From contig NZ_LPUF01000001.1 of the NCBI RefSeq assembly GCF_002072955.1, positions 1,510,896 through 1,574,895 on the forward strand: 64,000 nucleotides of DNA, read 5' to 3'. How positions within the stretch are numbered: the stretch's first letter is position 1; each line of letters begins with the position of its first letter. Shown piece after piece: positions 1 to 9,080 of this stretch. Position numbers and translations under genes: made by a program. The notes beneath the pieces were generated by a model. It saw only the letters and a list, made by a program, of their open reading frames with translations. It searched no databases and was not told the DNA's origin. The DNA is from Methyloprofundus sedimenti. GTDB taxonomy: Bacteria > Pseudomonadota > Gammaproteobacteria > Methylococcales > Methylomonadaceae.

Positions 1-776
1 AAACGTGGCTCATCATTCATATCAGTCAGGACCACCCAGTTATGCCCTGAGGCGTGTACCTGCTGTAAAAACGGGTCATTTGCAGTACGCTCTATGACGG
101 GGATAATCGGCAGGTCTAACGATACCGGTAATTTAATGATTGATTTCGGGTTAATCTTTTCGCCTTCATTGGTTACGCTGATATCGTCGATAGCAAGAAA
201 GTTAAGCGCGCCAACGCCTTCGATATGATCCACATCCGCTTCTTCAGCTTCGATGTGCTTGGTGATGAAAGAGCGTAGATCTTTCTCCCGCAAATAATCA
301 ATACCTTCTTTGCCTAGCCATAAGTCCAGCATAATGGAAGAGGTTTTCGCGACCGGGTAAAACAGAATTTGATAAAATCTTAACACCGGCGCAAGCATCG
401 CTGCCATACACAAGGCATTACGTGAAAAATACGCCTGTGGAATAATTTCCCCAAGAAAGGTAATGACCACTGTTGAAAAAACAAAGGCACTGATACCTGT
501 TAACAAGGAATTAGATAATAAGGTCAGCAATACGTTAATACCGACATTACCCCATAAAATGGTGGTCAGTAAAAAGTTGGAATCCTGTCGCATTTTGAGG
601 ATTTTTACAGCCGCTTTATTCCCCTGACTGACCTCAACTTCTAACTGTAAACGACTTAAAGAAAAGAAAGCCAGATTAAGTCCTGAAAACATTGCTGATT
701 GCGAAACACAAAACACAATGCCAAACCATTGTAAAGTCGCAATATCCAAATATTGCGGTATATAATTTTCAAACAT
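1..776 (-). CDS. CNNM/CorC-type (DUF21) membrane protein, 3' end outside window
   Basis: The frame is open from an ATG at 776 through position 1, about 258 codons. The N-terminal half has several hydrophobic segments with the DUF21 pattern (residues roughly 8-30, 65-95, 100-140), including FLGEIIPQAYFS, which matches the conserved GEIxP motif of CNNM/CorC transporters. The remainder (SFITKHIEAEE) leads into what should be the CBS pair beyond the window. Family members are inner-membrane proteins linked to magnesium or cobalt efflux. MgtE, a magnesium channel, lies just beyond the IS30 insertion on the opposite strand, so the two may once have shared a divergent promoter region. Substrate not shown by sequence. 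Confidence 0.75.
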   Translation of the reverse strand, partial: MFENYIPQYLDIATLQWFGIVFCVSQSAMFSGLNLAFFSLSRLQLEVEVSQGNKAAVKILKMRQDSNFLLTTILWGNVGINVLLTLLSNSLLTGISAFVFSTVVITFLGEIIPQAYFSRNALCMAAMLAPVLRFYQILFYPVAKTSSIMLDLWLGKEGIDYLREKDLRSFITKHIEAEEADVDHIEGVGALNFLAIDDISVTNEGEKINPKSIIKLPVSLDLPIIPVIERTANDPFLQQVHASGHNWVVLTDMNDEPR

Positions 777-1137
777 AATTTCTCTGGTGATAAAAAATAC
801 TGTAAAAAAGTGCAGCTGATAGCTTGAATTATAAGGCGTTTATGTGCTTAGGCTAAATTGTCTGGATAGCATGCAAGAGTATCTTGTCGCAGTTCGCTGT
901 TAAATCGTTGAATAAAATGCTGGGTTAATTATTTCGCGAAAGCTGCCCTAAGTCTCTGGACCGCAGGTATAATCTTGTTGTTCAAAAGAATCTGAGAATG
1001 CAGTGATCTAAAGCACATATTATTGGTTGGTCAAATAAAATGTGTATAGATATTTCCAAAGTAATTAGTTTAGCAATGTTTATTGCACAAAAGACACTCC
1101 TCATGTGACTTTTTTTATTTCTTGCTAGTCTTTATCA
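777..1137. other. Intergenic region between the CNNM-type gene and IS30
   Basis: About 360 bases, AT-rich, without a convincing reading frame. It should hold the promoter of the leftward gene starting at 776 and, before the IS30 insertion, probably that of mgtE. I see no tRNA, riboswitch or strong hairpin. The last three bases (TCA, 1135-1137) are the left copy of the IS30 target duplication. Confidence 0.5.
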
Positions 1138-2232
1138 CCCGAATTCATATAATAACTGCAACACCTCTTTAAAGGGTTAGATGGTATAGTTTCCGTTGAC
1201 TAAAACCTGAAACTAAAAAGAGGTGCTCAATGAACACGTTTAACCATCTAACCCAAGAGGAAAGATTTTACATTTATACGCAACTAAAACAAGGCGTTTC
1301 TAAGAATCAAATAGCCATCACATTGGGGCGTCATAAATCGACTATTGGACGTGAAATTACGCGTAATACAGGTCAGTGTGGTTATCGTTACAAGCAAGCT
1401 GAGAGAATAGCTAAACAACGCCATATTGATAAGCCCAAAAACATCAAGATGACGGCTGAGTTACAACAGATAATAACGCCTTTAATCAAAGAGAAATGGA
1501 GTCCTGACTGTATTTCAGGACGCTTAAAACAACAAGGTAAGGACTCCGTCAGTCATGAGACTATTTACCGTTATATTTTAGCTAACAAAGCAGCCGGTGG
1601 CGATTTGTATACTTATTTGAGGCATCAAGCCAAACCTTATCGTAAGCGATATGGAAAAAATGATTATCGCGGAACGATACCCAGCCGTGTTGATATTGAT
1701 GAGCGACCACAAGTGGTTGATGATAAAACGCGTTTAGGTGATTGGGAAGCAGATACTGTTATCGGTAAAGGACATAAAGGCGTATTGGTGACGCTGACTG
1801 AACGGGTCTCAAAGCTCAACTTCGCCATCTCAATTGAGCGTAAAGAATCTGAATTAACGAAAGAGGCGATTATCAATGCTCTTGAGCCTTTTAAACGTTG
1901 GGTTCACACGATTACCTTTGATAATGGACGTGAGTTTTGTGGGCATGAAGCCATTGCAAAAACACTCGACTGCGGCACTTATTTTGCCAAACCGTATCAT
2001 TCGTGGCAACGAGGTTTAAATGAAAACCACAATGGCTTATTAAGGCAATACTTCCCTAAAAAAGAACCTTTGGATAAGGTAACTCAAGATGAGGTTGATA
2101 GTGCAATTACAGCACTTAATCATCGTCCAAGAAAAGGGTTAAATTACAGAACTCCATGGGAAGTATTTTGCCAAATAACGGGGGTTGATATAAATAAATC
2201 ACAGGGTGTTGCATTAATTGCTTGAATTCGCG
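1138..2232 (+). mobile_element. IS30-family insertion sequence, copy 1 (complete)
   Basis: The element is 1095 bp. Imperfect terminal inverted repeats begin CCCGAATTCA on the left and the complement of TTGAATTCGCG on the right, both continuing to a shared GCAACACC block. A 3-bp duplication TCA flanks it (1135-1137 and 2233-2235). The boundaries were fixed by comparison with the second copy at 46846-49071, which has the same ends, the same TCA duplication and the same length once its nested insert is removed. Copy 1 separates the CNNM-type gene from mgtE. Confidence 0.9.
1230..2225 (+). CDS. IS30 family transposase
   Basis: 331 residues, a usual length for IS30 transposases. An N-terminal helix-turn-helix (residues ~5-50, HLTQEERFYIYTQLKQG then RHKSTIGREI) is followed by a DDE catalytic core: GDWEADTVIGKGHKG supplies the first Asp, TFDNGREFCGHE the second, and the HSWQRGLNENHNGLLRQ region the Glu. 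The start sits just after AAAAAGAGGTGCTCA, a good ribosome binding site. The gene is intact and nearly identical to copy 2; a Pro-to-Ser change (WSPDC versus WSSDC) and the C-terminus differ. Confidence 0.95.
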   Translation: MNTFNHLTQEERFYIYTQLKQGVSKNQIAITLGRHKSTIGREITRNTGQCGYRYKQAERIAKQRHIDKPKNIKMTAELQQIITPLIKEKWSPDCISGRLKQQGKDSVSHETIYRYILANKAAGGDLYTYLRHQAKPYRKRYGKNDYRGTIPSRVDIDERPQVVDDKTRLGDWEADTVIGKGHKGVLVTLTERVSKLNFAISIERKESELTKEAIINALEPFKRWVHTITFDNGREFCGHEAIAKTLDCGTYFAKPYHSWQRGLNENHNGLLRQYFPKKEPLDKVTQDEVDSAITALNHRPRKGLNYRTPWEVFCQITGVDINKSQGVALIA

Positions 2233-2272
2233 TCACTCTTTTTCTACACAAATAACAGGAATATCGTAATAA

Positions 2273-3637
2273 ATGACAGAGCTGGAAAATACACAGATAG
2301 AAATAAATGAACTTTCTCTGGATCAGGTTTTTATTCTGCTCGAACAGCAGAATATCGATCAATTACAGTTATTATTAAGTAGCGCTCTCCCCGGGCAAAT
2401 CGCGGATATTCTCGAAGCGATGCCACCCACTGAGCGTAAACAGTTGTGGGCACTGATTCCTGAGTCTTTGGGATCCGAAACATTAACATTTCTGCATGAT
2501 GAAGTGCGTAATGCGCTGATTATAGACATGCCGGCTGAAGAGCTGATTGCTGCTGCAGAGCTGATGGAAGTCAACGATCTGGCTGATATGATCGAAGAGC
2601 TTCCGGAGCCGGTACGACAATCGATTGAAGATAATCTTTCTGCTGAAATACTTGAACATCTGGAAACAAGCCTGTCTTTTGATGATGGCACGGCAGGGCG
2701 ATTAATGAGTCCTGATGTGATTACCGTCAGAAGTGATGTTACTCTGGAGACAGTGCTTCGTTACCTGCATATACATGAAGACTTACCTGATTATACTGAT
2801 GGTTTAATGGTAATCAATCGGGAAGGCATTTATCAAGGAAAATTATTATTAAATAAACTGTTGACTCATCATGAGGATACTCTTGTACAAGAGCTTATGA
2901 GTATCCAGCATCAGGCTATACCATCGCTCACCAGTGAGCATGAAATTGCCTTGTTTTTTGAACGATCCAATTTCGTTTCAGCGGCGGTTGTTGATGAAAA
3001 TAACCATTTACTAGGTCGGATCACTATGGATGATGTGATACATATTTTGCGCTCCGAAGCAGATCATGCACTGATGAGTAGTGCTGGTTTAGATGAAGAA
3101 GCTGATTTGTTCGCACCTGTTATTAAAAGTGCTAAACAACGTACCATTTGGCTGTTTATCAACTTAATCACTGCTTTTTTAGCTGCCTGGGTGATTGGCA
3201 TGTATGCAGAGACAGTGGAAAAAATAGTGGCGTTGGCGGTATTAATGCCGGTGGTTGCCAGCATGGGAGGTATTGCGGGAAGTCAAACCCTGACGCTGAC
3301 TATCAGAGGTCTGGCCCTAAATCAGATAAGTTCCGGGAATACCAGTTGGTTGGCACGTAAGGAAGTGCTGATCGGTATCATAAATGGATTGATTTGGTCT
3401 GCTGTGGTCGCTGGAATTGCGTGGTTATGGTTTCAGGATATAGGGATCAGTTTAGTTATTGCGGCGGCAATTGTGATTAATTTAATTGCCGCAGCGGCGG
3501 CAGGTATTGCCATTCCGTTAACGCTTCATCGTCTGGGCATCGATCCAGCGTTGTCAGGCGCGGTTATTTTAACGACTGTGACCGATGTGGTTGGCTTCAT
3601 GAGTTTTCTGGGCTTGGCGACTCATTATCTTCTATAA
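2273..3637 (+). CDS. mgtE: Magnesium transporter MgtE
   Basis: 454 residues, normal for MgtE. The N-domain of acidic helical repeats spans residues ~1-130, a CBS pair ~135-260, a plug helix follows, and the C-terminal half carries five transmembrane helices (~290-454). The latter include the conserved VVASMGGIAGSQT pore signature and the closing VTDVVGF motif. It is a homodimeric inner-membrane Mg2+ channel whose cytosolic N and CBS domains close the pore when Mg2+ is high. The IS30 right end lies 40 bp upstream of the start, so the native promoter may have been displaced. Coding sequence looks intact. Confidence 0.95.
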   Translation: MTELENTQIEINELSLDQVFILLEQQNIDQLQLLLSSALPGQIADILEAMPPTERKQLWALIPESLGSETLTFLHDEVRNALIIDMPAEELIAAAELMEVNDLADMIEELPEPVRQSIEDNLSAEILEHLETSLSFDDGTAGRLMSPDVITVRSDVTLETVLRYLHIHEDLPDYTDGLMVINREGIYQGKLLLNKLLTHHEDTLVQELMSIQHQAIPSLTSEHEIALFFERSNFVSAAVVDENNHLLGRITMDDVIHILRSEADHALMSSAGLDEEADLFAPVIKSAKQRTIWLFINLITAFLAAWVIGMYAETVEKIVALAVLMPVVASMGGIAGSQTLTLTIRGLALNQISSGNTSWLARKEVLIGIINGLIWSAVVAGIAWLWFQDIGISLVIAAAIVINLIAAAAAGIAIPLTLHRLGIDPALSGAVILTTVTDVVGFMSFLGLATHYLL

Positions 3638-3760
3638 ACAAAATTAAACTCACGAAATCTTATTTGCGCGACGAGATAGGCATTATATTTACAATTTGTA
3701 GCATGGTATTTTTCTGTTACTATTGAAAACTATAAAAATAATAAAAACAGGGTGCTCTAT

Positions 3761-4006
3761 ATGCCAGATTGTTCATTTTGTGGTGCCGCAGAAGAGAAAC
3801 AATACCCTCTCTGCCATTCATGCGGCGCAATTCGGTATCCAGTGGAAAATAAACGCATCAAAGATGTGCTTAGTAGTCGACAGCAGAAATTAAAACTTTC
3901 TGCTTCAGTTGCTGCGGCTATTATTACACCCGGTGCCTTCTTTGTTCTGGCCTTGGTGGGGGCCAGGCATATCAATGCAAAAATAAAAAATCAGAAATAT
4001 AAATAG
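3761..4006 (+). CDS. Small zinc-ribbon membrane protein, hypothetical
   Basis: 81 residues from the ATG at 3761; a GTG at 3752 is possible, but CAGGG at 3748-3752 is spaced correctly for the ATG. The N-terminus has two Cys pairs (CSFCGA and CHSCGA), a zinc-ribbon arrangement. A single hydrophobic helix (residues ~50-68) and a basic tail follow. I do not recognise a family with a known role. It lies alone between mgtE and the convergent rnt gene. Confidence 0.65.
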   Translation: MPDCSFCGAAEEKQYPLCHSCGAIRYPVENKRIKDVLSSRQQKLKLSASVAAAIITPGAFFVLALVGARHINAKIKNQKYK

Positions 4007-4028
4007 CTAATAGCTAAGTTTTTTGATT

Positions 4029-4673
4029 TCAACAGGGGGCAGACTTATCCCCAGTGTCTAAGGTTTCCAGTTGCTTCCAGCGATTAACAATCTTGCAAAA
4101 AATTTCAGCTGTTTGCCTGGCATCATACAGCGCTGAATGGGCCTGCACATTATCCCACTCCATGCCTGCTTCCTTGCCAATTTTAGCCAGCACTGTCTGT
4201 TTATACATTAAACCACCCAGGGTGGCAGTATCAAAGGTGCTAAACGGATGAAAAGGACTGCGTTTTATTTTTGTGCGGTTAATGGCCGCGTTTAAAAAGT
4301 TGATATCAAAATTAGGATTATGTCCGACTAAAATGGCGCGGGTGCATAAATTGCGTTTGACGGCATGTTTAATCGGCACAAATAATTTATGTAATGCATC
4401 TTTTTCGCTGACTGCCATGCGAAAAGGATGGTAAGGATCAATACCCGTAAATTTTAAAGCGGATGGGTCTAAAGTTGAATTTTCAAACGGAATAATATGT
4501 GCAGAATAGCTTTCTGTAATGTGTAATTGCTCATTTTCATCATATTCAACAATCACCGCAGCGATTTCTAGTAAGGGATTTTTTTTTGCATCAAACCCTG
4601 CTGTTTCTATGTCTACAACAACAGGTAGATATCCTCTGAAACGTTCATTTAATGGATGTTCAACTGATTCCAT
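4029..4673 (-). CDS. rnt: Ribonuclease T
   Basis: 214 residues. A DEDDh 3'-5' exonuclease: VVVDIETAGF (residues ~18-27) gives Exo I with Asp and Glu, GHNPNFDINFLN gives Exo II, and HSALYDARQTAEIF gives Exo III with the catalytic His and Asp. RNase T acts as a homodimer, trimming tRNA and other stable-RNA 3' ends and turning over tRNA CCA ends. The length and the conserved N-terminal RFRGYLPVVVDIET context fit the gammaproteobacterial enzyme. It converges with the small gene at 3761 and is divergent from mlaA. Confidence 0.92.
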   Translation of the reverse strand: MESVEHPLNERFRGYLPVVVDIETAGFDAKKNPLLEIAAVIVEYDENEQLHITESYSAHIIPFENSTLDPSALKFTGIDPYHPFRMAVSEKDALHKLFVPIKHAVKRNLCTRAILVGHNPNFDINFLNAAINRTKIKRSPFHPFSTFDTATLGGLMYKQTVLAKIGKEAGMEWDNVQAHSALYDARQTAEIFCKIVNRWKQLETLDTGDKSAPC

Positions 4674-4765
4674 GGTGCTAAATATTAAATTGCTGGGTAA
4701 AATGTATGCTATGTTACGCGAAGTTTCTGTGCGTATAAACTTTTTAGCTAGTATTTAAATAAGTA

Positions 4766-5560
4766 ATGATAAATAAAATGAATAAATATCGCTTGATTCT
4801 TGGGGGAATTCTTCTGTTAATGTTGCAAGCCTGCTCGACTACCGTGGCTCATCCGGATCCTGCTGATCCCTGGGAAGGGATGAATCGGGATATTTTTGCT
4901 TTCAATGATCAGGTAGATAAATATGCTTTAAAACCAGCTGCCAAGGGTTATCAATGGATAATGCCCACGTTTGCAGATACGGGCGTCACTAACTTCTTTT
5001 CTAATTTAAAAGATATCGGTGTCAGTATTAACGATTTTTTACAGGCTAAACCTAAGCAAGGTGGTATGGATGCTGCTCGATTCTTAGTCAATAGTACCGT
5101 TGGTATTGCTGGATTTATCGATGTTGCAACGATGATTGATCTACCCAAACATGAAGAAGACTTCGCGCAAACACTGGCTGTATGGGGTGTGCCTAGAGGG
5201 CCTTATTTAGTTATCCCTGTTCTGGGGCCTAGTTCAGTTAGAGGTGTCGGTGGCTACGTAGGGGATGCCGCTGTACACCCTCTTAGCTATACGGGTTTTT
5301 TTGGTAGTTCAGCTTTGTCCTGGGGACTATCTGCCGGATTGCGTAGTGTAGAAGTTATTGATGTCAGAGCTGACTTTTTGGGAGCGGAAGCCGTGGCCTC
5401 GGAAGCGGCCGTAGATCGGTATATCTTTTTCCGTTCGGCCTATATGCAGCGCAGAGATTATTTAATCAATGACGGTGCGGCAAAATCATATAACTTTGAA
5501 GACTTTGAAGGACTGGGCGGAGAAGATTTGGGCGCGGACTTATATAAAGATTTGGATTAA
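4766..5560 (+). CDS. mlaA: MlaA (VacJ) family phospholipid-removal lipoprotein
   Basis: 264 residues. The N-terminal signal peptide ends in a lipobox (MLQACS), so the mature protein starts at a lipidated Cys near residue 22. The MlaA core follows: DPWEGMNRDIFAFND, NFFSNLKDIGVSINDFLQ, the FLVNSTVGIAGFIDVA segment, and AVWGVPRGPYLVIPVLGPSS. MlaA extracts misplaced phospholipids from the outer leaflet of the outer membrane and passes them to the MlaC/MlaFEDB system; no other mla gene is nearby. An in-frame ATG four codons downstream is an alternative start. Confidence 0.92.
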   Translation: MINKMNKYRLILGGILLLMLQACSTTVAHPDPADPWEGMNRDIFAFNDQVDKYALKPAAKGYQWIMPTFADTGVTNFFSNLKDIGVSINDFLQAKPKQGGMDAARFLVNSTVGIAGFIDVATMIDLPKHEEDFAQTLAVWGVPRGPYLVIPVLGPSSVRGVGGYVGDAAVHPLSYTGFFGSSALSWGLSAGLRSVEVIDVRADFLGAEAVASEAAVDRYIFFRSAYMQRRDYLINDGAAKSYNFEDFEGLGGEDLGADLYKDLD

Positions 5561-5584
5561 TGATCCTGGATATGTCCTGCCAGG

Positions 5585-5618
5585 CTTAGCTTCTTATGCT
5601 TTGTCATAAGAAGCTAAG
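5585..5618. terminator. Bidirectional hairpin between convergent mlaA and pyrC
   Basis: A perfect 14-bp stem: CTTAGCTTCTTATG at 5585-5598 pairs with its complement at 5605-5618 around a 6-base loop. It lies 24 bp after the mlaA stop and 43 bp beyond the pyrC stop. There is no long T run, so it is either a weak shared terminator or a transcript-protecting hairpin. Confidence 0.6.
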
Positions 5619-5661
5619 TCGTAAACATCAGTATGTATTTTTAGAATCAAGCTGAATAAAA

Positions 5662-6699
5662 TCAGGCTTGTAATTTCCAGTGTAAAGTTTCTCCCGCTTT
5701 AAGAGGTACCAATCGCGTTTTATCAGCTACGGGGTAATATTCAGGTACTTGCCAGGCTGTTTTTTCTAAAGTGATGCGCCGTGTATTTCGGGGTAGTTGA
5801 TAAAAATCAGCTCCATAAAAACTGGCAAAACCTTCTAATTTATCCAGAGCTCCGGCTTTATCAAAAGCTTCAGTATAAAGTTCAATCGCTGCATATGCAG
5901 AATAACAACCGGCGCAACCACAGCTATTTTCTTTTAAATGGCTTAAGTGTGGTGCGCTGTCAGTACCTAAAAAGAATTTAGGATTACCACTGGTTGCCGC
6001 GCTGACTAATGCTTCTCGATGGGTTTCCCGTTTCAGTATCGGCAGACAATAATAATGCGGTTTAATCCCGCCAACTAATAGCGCATTACGATTATAGAGA
6101 AGATGCTGAGGTGTTATAGTCGCCGCAATATTGCCGGGTGTTTGCTGGACAAATTGCACCGCTTCACGGGTTGTTACGTGTTCCAGTACTATACGCAAAT
6201 TGGGAAAGTGTTGGTGAATGGTACTCAGTTTTTGCTCAATAAAAATACGCTCGCGATCAAAAATATCTATTTCCGGGTCTGTAACCTCACCGTGTACCAG
6301 CAGTGGCACATCAAGTTTTTCCATTGCTGCAAAGACCGGGAAAACAGCATTTAAATCGGTCACGCCCTGGGCAGAATTGGTTGTCGCACCAGCAGGGTAG
6401 AGTTTAAAGGCATGCACAGCAGTTGAATCTGCTGCTTGCTGGACATCGTTAACCGTCGTTGTATTCGTCAGGTAGAGCACCATTAACGGAGTGAAGTTAT
6501 ACTGACCGGATGTTGCTTGCTGGATTTCCTGTTGATAACTTAGCGCCTGGCTAACATTGGTCACCGGGGGTTGTAAATTGGGCATAATAATAGCACGCCC
6601 AAATTGCCTGGCTGTATGATTAATCACCGTTTTTAGCATTTCACCTGTACGTACATGCAAGTGCCAGTCATCGGGTTGGGTAAGCGTTATTTGTTGCAT
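5662..6699 (-). CDS. pyrC: Dihydroorotase, homodimeric type
   Basis: 345 residues from the ATG at 6699; a longer frame reaches 6735, but MQQITLTQPDDWHLH is where the family begins. DWHLHVR supplies the metal-binding HxH, AFKLYPAGATTNS the carboxylated Lys, LLVHGEV and LEHVTT further His ligands, and GTDSAPH the catalytic Asp. The enzyme cyclises N-carbamoyl-aspartate to dihydroorotate in pyrimidine synthesis, using a binuclear zinc site. Single gene, convergent with mlaA. Confidence 0.93.
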   Translation of the reverse strand: MQQITLTQPDDWHLHVRTGEMLKTVINHTARQFGRAIIMPNLQPPVTNVSQALSYQQEIQQATSGQYNFTPLMVLYLTNTTTVNDVQQAADSTAVHAFKLYPAGATTNSAQGVTDLNAVFPVFAAMEKLDVPLLVHGEVTDPEIDIFDRERIFIEQKLSTIHQHFPNLRIVLEHVTTREAVQFVQQTPGNIAATITPQHLLYNRNALLVGGIKPHYYCLPILKRETHREALVSAATSGNPKFFLGTDSAPHLSHLKENSCGCAGCYSAYAAIELYTEAFDKAGALDKLEGFASFYGADFYQLPRNTRRITLEKTAWQVPEYYPVADKTRLVPLKAGETLHWKLQA

Positions 6700-6858
6700 T
6701 TTATGTGCCTGGATGTGAATTTTTTTGAAGTACAAGCCGCAGTTTCTTGCTTGTATAAGAGCTTATTACTAAAATGAACGGTTAATTTTGATTTGCTTAT
6801 TGAAAAAAAGCAAATCAGTCTCCATATTTCTAGTTATTTTTCTTTTTCGGAGTAGCAA

Positions 6859-7104
6859 ATGCCAATTTATGAATACCAGTGCCAGGCTTGTGGTAACGAG
6901 CATGAGGCCTTGCAGAAAATGAGTGCAGAGCCGCTGGTAACCTGTCCTAGCTGTAATGAGCCAGAATTGAAGAAAAAAATTTCTGCGGCTGGTTTCAGGT
7001 TAAAGGGCGGCGGCTGGTACGAAACTGATTTTAAAAACGGGAATAAAAAAAATGTTGCCGGTGAAAAATCAGCACCTGCCGCTAAGACCAGTACAGCTGA
7101 ATAA
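6859..7104 (+). CDS. FmdB family zinc-ribbon protein
   Basis: 81 residues. MPIYEYQCQACGNEHE with a second pair CPSCNEPELKKKISAAGF is the FmdB/putative regulatory protein signature (two CxxC knuckles, residues ~8-36). The tail is low-complexity, Lys/Ala/Ser rich. Members are widespread and often sit just ahead of aspS in gammaproteobacteria, as here (94 bp upstream of the aspS ATG), suggesting co-transcription. Function unknown. A well-formed SD (TCGGAGTAGCAA) precedes the ATG. Confidence 0.85.
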   Translation: MPIYEYQCQACGNEHEALQKMSAEPLVTCPSCNEPELKKKISAAGFRLKGGGWYETDFKNGNKKNVAGEKSAPAAKTSTAE

Positions 7105-7198
7105 TGTTGTAACCGTCAATTTAAACAAGAAGAGTTACCGGTAAGAATGATTCATGCCGATAGCGTCAATAAACATTCAATTAATAGAGAAAAGATAT

Positions 7199-8983
7199 AT
7201 GCGTACCCATAAGTGCGGAGAATTAAACAAAGATAACTTAGGTGAATCAATTGCATTGTGCGGCTGGGTACATAGAAGACGTGACCATGGTGGCGTTATT
7301 TTTATCGATTTAAGAGATCGTGCCGGATTGGTTCAGGTGGTTTTTAATCCTGAATCTACAGAGACCTTTGCTATTGCGGAAAGCGTGCGTAGTGAATATG
7401 TTTTACGTGTTGAAGGCGTTGTCAGAGAACGCCTGGAAGGCACTGTTAATGCGAATATGGCAACTGGCGAAATTGAAATTCTTGTCAGCCATGTTGAAGT
7501 ACTGAATGAATCAGAGACGCCACCGTTCCCGATTGAAAGCGACATAGAAGTTAATGAAGAAATGCGCTTGCGATATCGTTATATTGATCTGCGTAAAACG
7601 TCAATGCTGGAAAAAATGAAAATACGTCGTGATGTCACACGTAATTTACGTAACTTCCTGGATGCGCAAGAGTTCTTTGAAATGGAAACGCCTATCTTAA
7701 CCAAGGCAACGCCTGAAGGTGCGCGTGATTACATTGTTCCCAGCCGTACCCATAAGCATTCATTCTTTGCCTTGCCGCAGTCTCCACAATTATATAAACA
7801 ATTGTTGATGATGGCAGGGATGGATCGTTATTATCAAGTGGTTCGCTGTTTCCGTGATGAAGATTTACGTGCTGATAGACAGCCTGAATTTACTCAGTTG
7901 GATATTGAAACCTCGTTTATGAATGAAGATAAAATTATGGCTATCATGGAAGACATGATGTGTAATTTATTTAAAGACGTGCTTAATGTTGATTTGGACA
8001 AGCCATTTCCACGCATGACGCATGCAGAAGCGATGTCACGGTTTGGCTCTGATAAGCCTGACTTACGTATTCCATTAGAGTTAGTGGATATTGCTGATGA
8101 AATGAAAGACGTTGAGTTTAAAGTATTTTCAGGTCCGGCCAATGATCCCAAAGGACGGGTTGTTGCATTATGCATTCCTGACGGAGCAAAATTAAGCCGT
8201 AAAGATATTGACGCCTATACGAAATTTGTCAGTATTTATGGGGCGAGAGGCCTGGCATATATTAAAGTCAATGATCGTAATGGCGGCCTAGAAGGATTGC
8301 AATCACCGATTGTCAAATTTGCACCGGCTGAAGTATGGGAAGCTGTGTTAGAAAAAACCGGTGCACAAACAGGTGATCTGATTTTCTTTGGTGCAGATAA
8401 AACCAATATTGTTAATGAAGCAATAGGCGCATTACGCGTAAAAATCGGTTTAGATTTAGGCCTGTTAGAAGGTGTCTGGAAACCCCTTTGGGTGGTTGAT
8501 TTCCCAATGTTTGAATGGGATGAAAAAAGCCAGCGCTGGAATGCCATTCATCATCCTTTTACCGCACCCAGCTGTTCTGAAGAAGAATTAAAAGCTGATC
8601 CGGGTGCGGCTTTATCGCGTGCTTATGATTTAGTGCTTAATGGAACGGAAGTGGGCGGTGGATCAATTCGTATTAATAAAACAGCAATGCAGTCTACCGT
8701 TTTAGACATTTTAGGCATAGGTAAAAAGGAAGCGAATGATAAATTCGGTTTCTTATTAGAAGCGCTAAAATATGGTTGCCCTCCGCATGGTGGTATGGCT
8801 TATGGATTAGACCGCTTGGTCATGTTGATGACCGGTTCGAGTTCAATTAGAGAAGTTATTGCTTTTCCTAAAACCCAGTCAGCCGCTTGTCCGTTAGTTG
8901 ATGCACCGGCAGTGATCAATGAAGAGCAATTAAAAGAATTGCATATTAGACTGCATAAACCCATTGTTAGCGAAGAAGCTTAA
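7199..8983 (+). CDS. aspS: Aspartate--tRNA ligase
   Basis: 594 residues from the ATG at 7199 ([11 protein letters not shown]); an upstream in-frame ATG at 7154 would add 15 residues not seen in the family. An OB-fold anticodon-binding domain covers residues ~1-110 ([20 protein letters not shown]). The class II catalytic domain has motif 2 at [18 protein letters not shown], an inserted bacterial GAD domain (~290-420), and motif 3 at [15 protein letters not shown]. It charges tRNA-Asp (and tRNA-Asn if non-discriminating, which the sequence alone does not settle). Confidence 0.96.
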   Translation: MRTHKCGELNKDNLGESIALCGWVHRRRDHGGVIFIDLRDRAGLVQVVFNPESTETFAIAESVRSEYVLRVEGVVRERLEGTVNANMATGEIEILVSHVEVLNESETPPFPIESDIEVNEEMRLRYRYIDLRKTSMLEKMKIRRDVTRNLRNFLDAQEFFEMETPILTKATPEGARDYIVPSRTHKHSFFALPQSPQLYKQLLMMAGMDRYYQVVRCFRDEDLRADRQPEFTQLDIETSFMNEDKIMAIMEDMMCNLFKDVLNVDLDKPFPRMTHAEAMSRFGSDKPDLRIPLELVDIADEMKDVEFKVFSGPANDPKGRVVALCIPDGAKLSRKDIDAYTKFVSIYGARGLAYIKVNDRNGGLEGLQSPIVKFAPAEVWEAVLEKTGAQTGDLIFFGADKTNIVNEAIGALRVKIGLDLGLLEGVWKPLWVVDFPMFEWDEKSQRWNAIHHPFTAPSCSEEELKADPGAALSRAYDLVLNGTEVGGGSIRINKTAMQSTVLDILGIGKKEANDKFGFLLEALKYGCPPHGGMAYGLDRLVMLMTGSSSIREVIAFPKTQSAACPLVDAPAVINEEQLKELHIRLHKPIVSEEA

Positions 8984-8991
8984 TATATAAG

Positions 8992-9057
8992 TGTAGGGCG
9001 TGGCTTTAGCCCGCGTTTAAGTACATAGATATTTGCGGGCTGAAGCCACACCCTACA
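8992..9057. repeat. REP-like palindrome, GTAGGG/GGCTT family
   Basis: Arms at 8992-9014 and 9035-9057 are 23 bases each with two mismatches. They begin TGTAGGGCGTGGCTTTAGC and close with its complement. A divergent relative lies at 51677-51744, between the SulP and SQR genes. Position between aspS and nadA also suits a transcription-end hairpin. Confidence 0.7.
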
Positions 9058-9080
9058 AAAAGAGTTATTGAGAAATTATT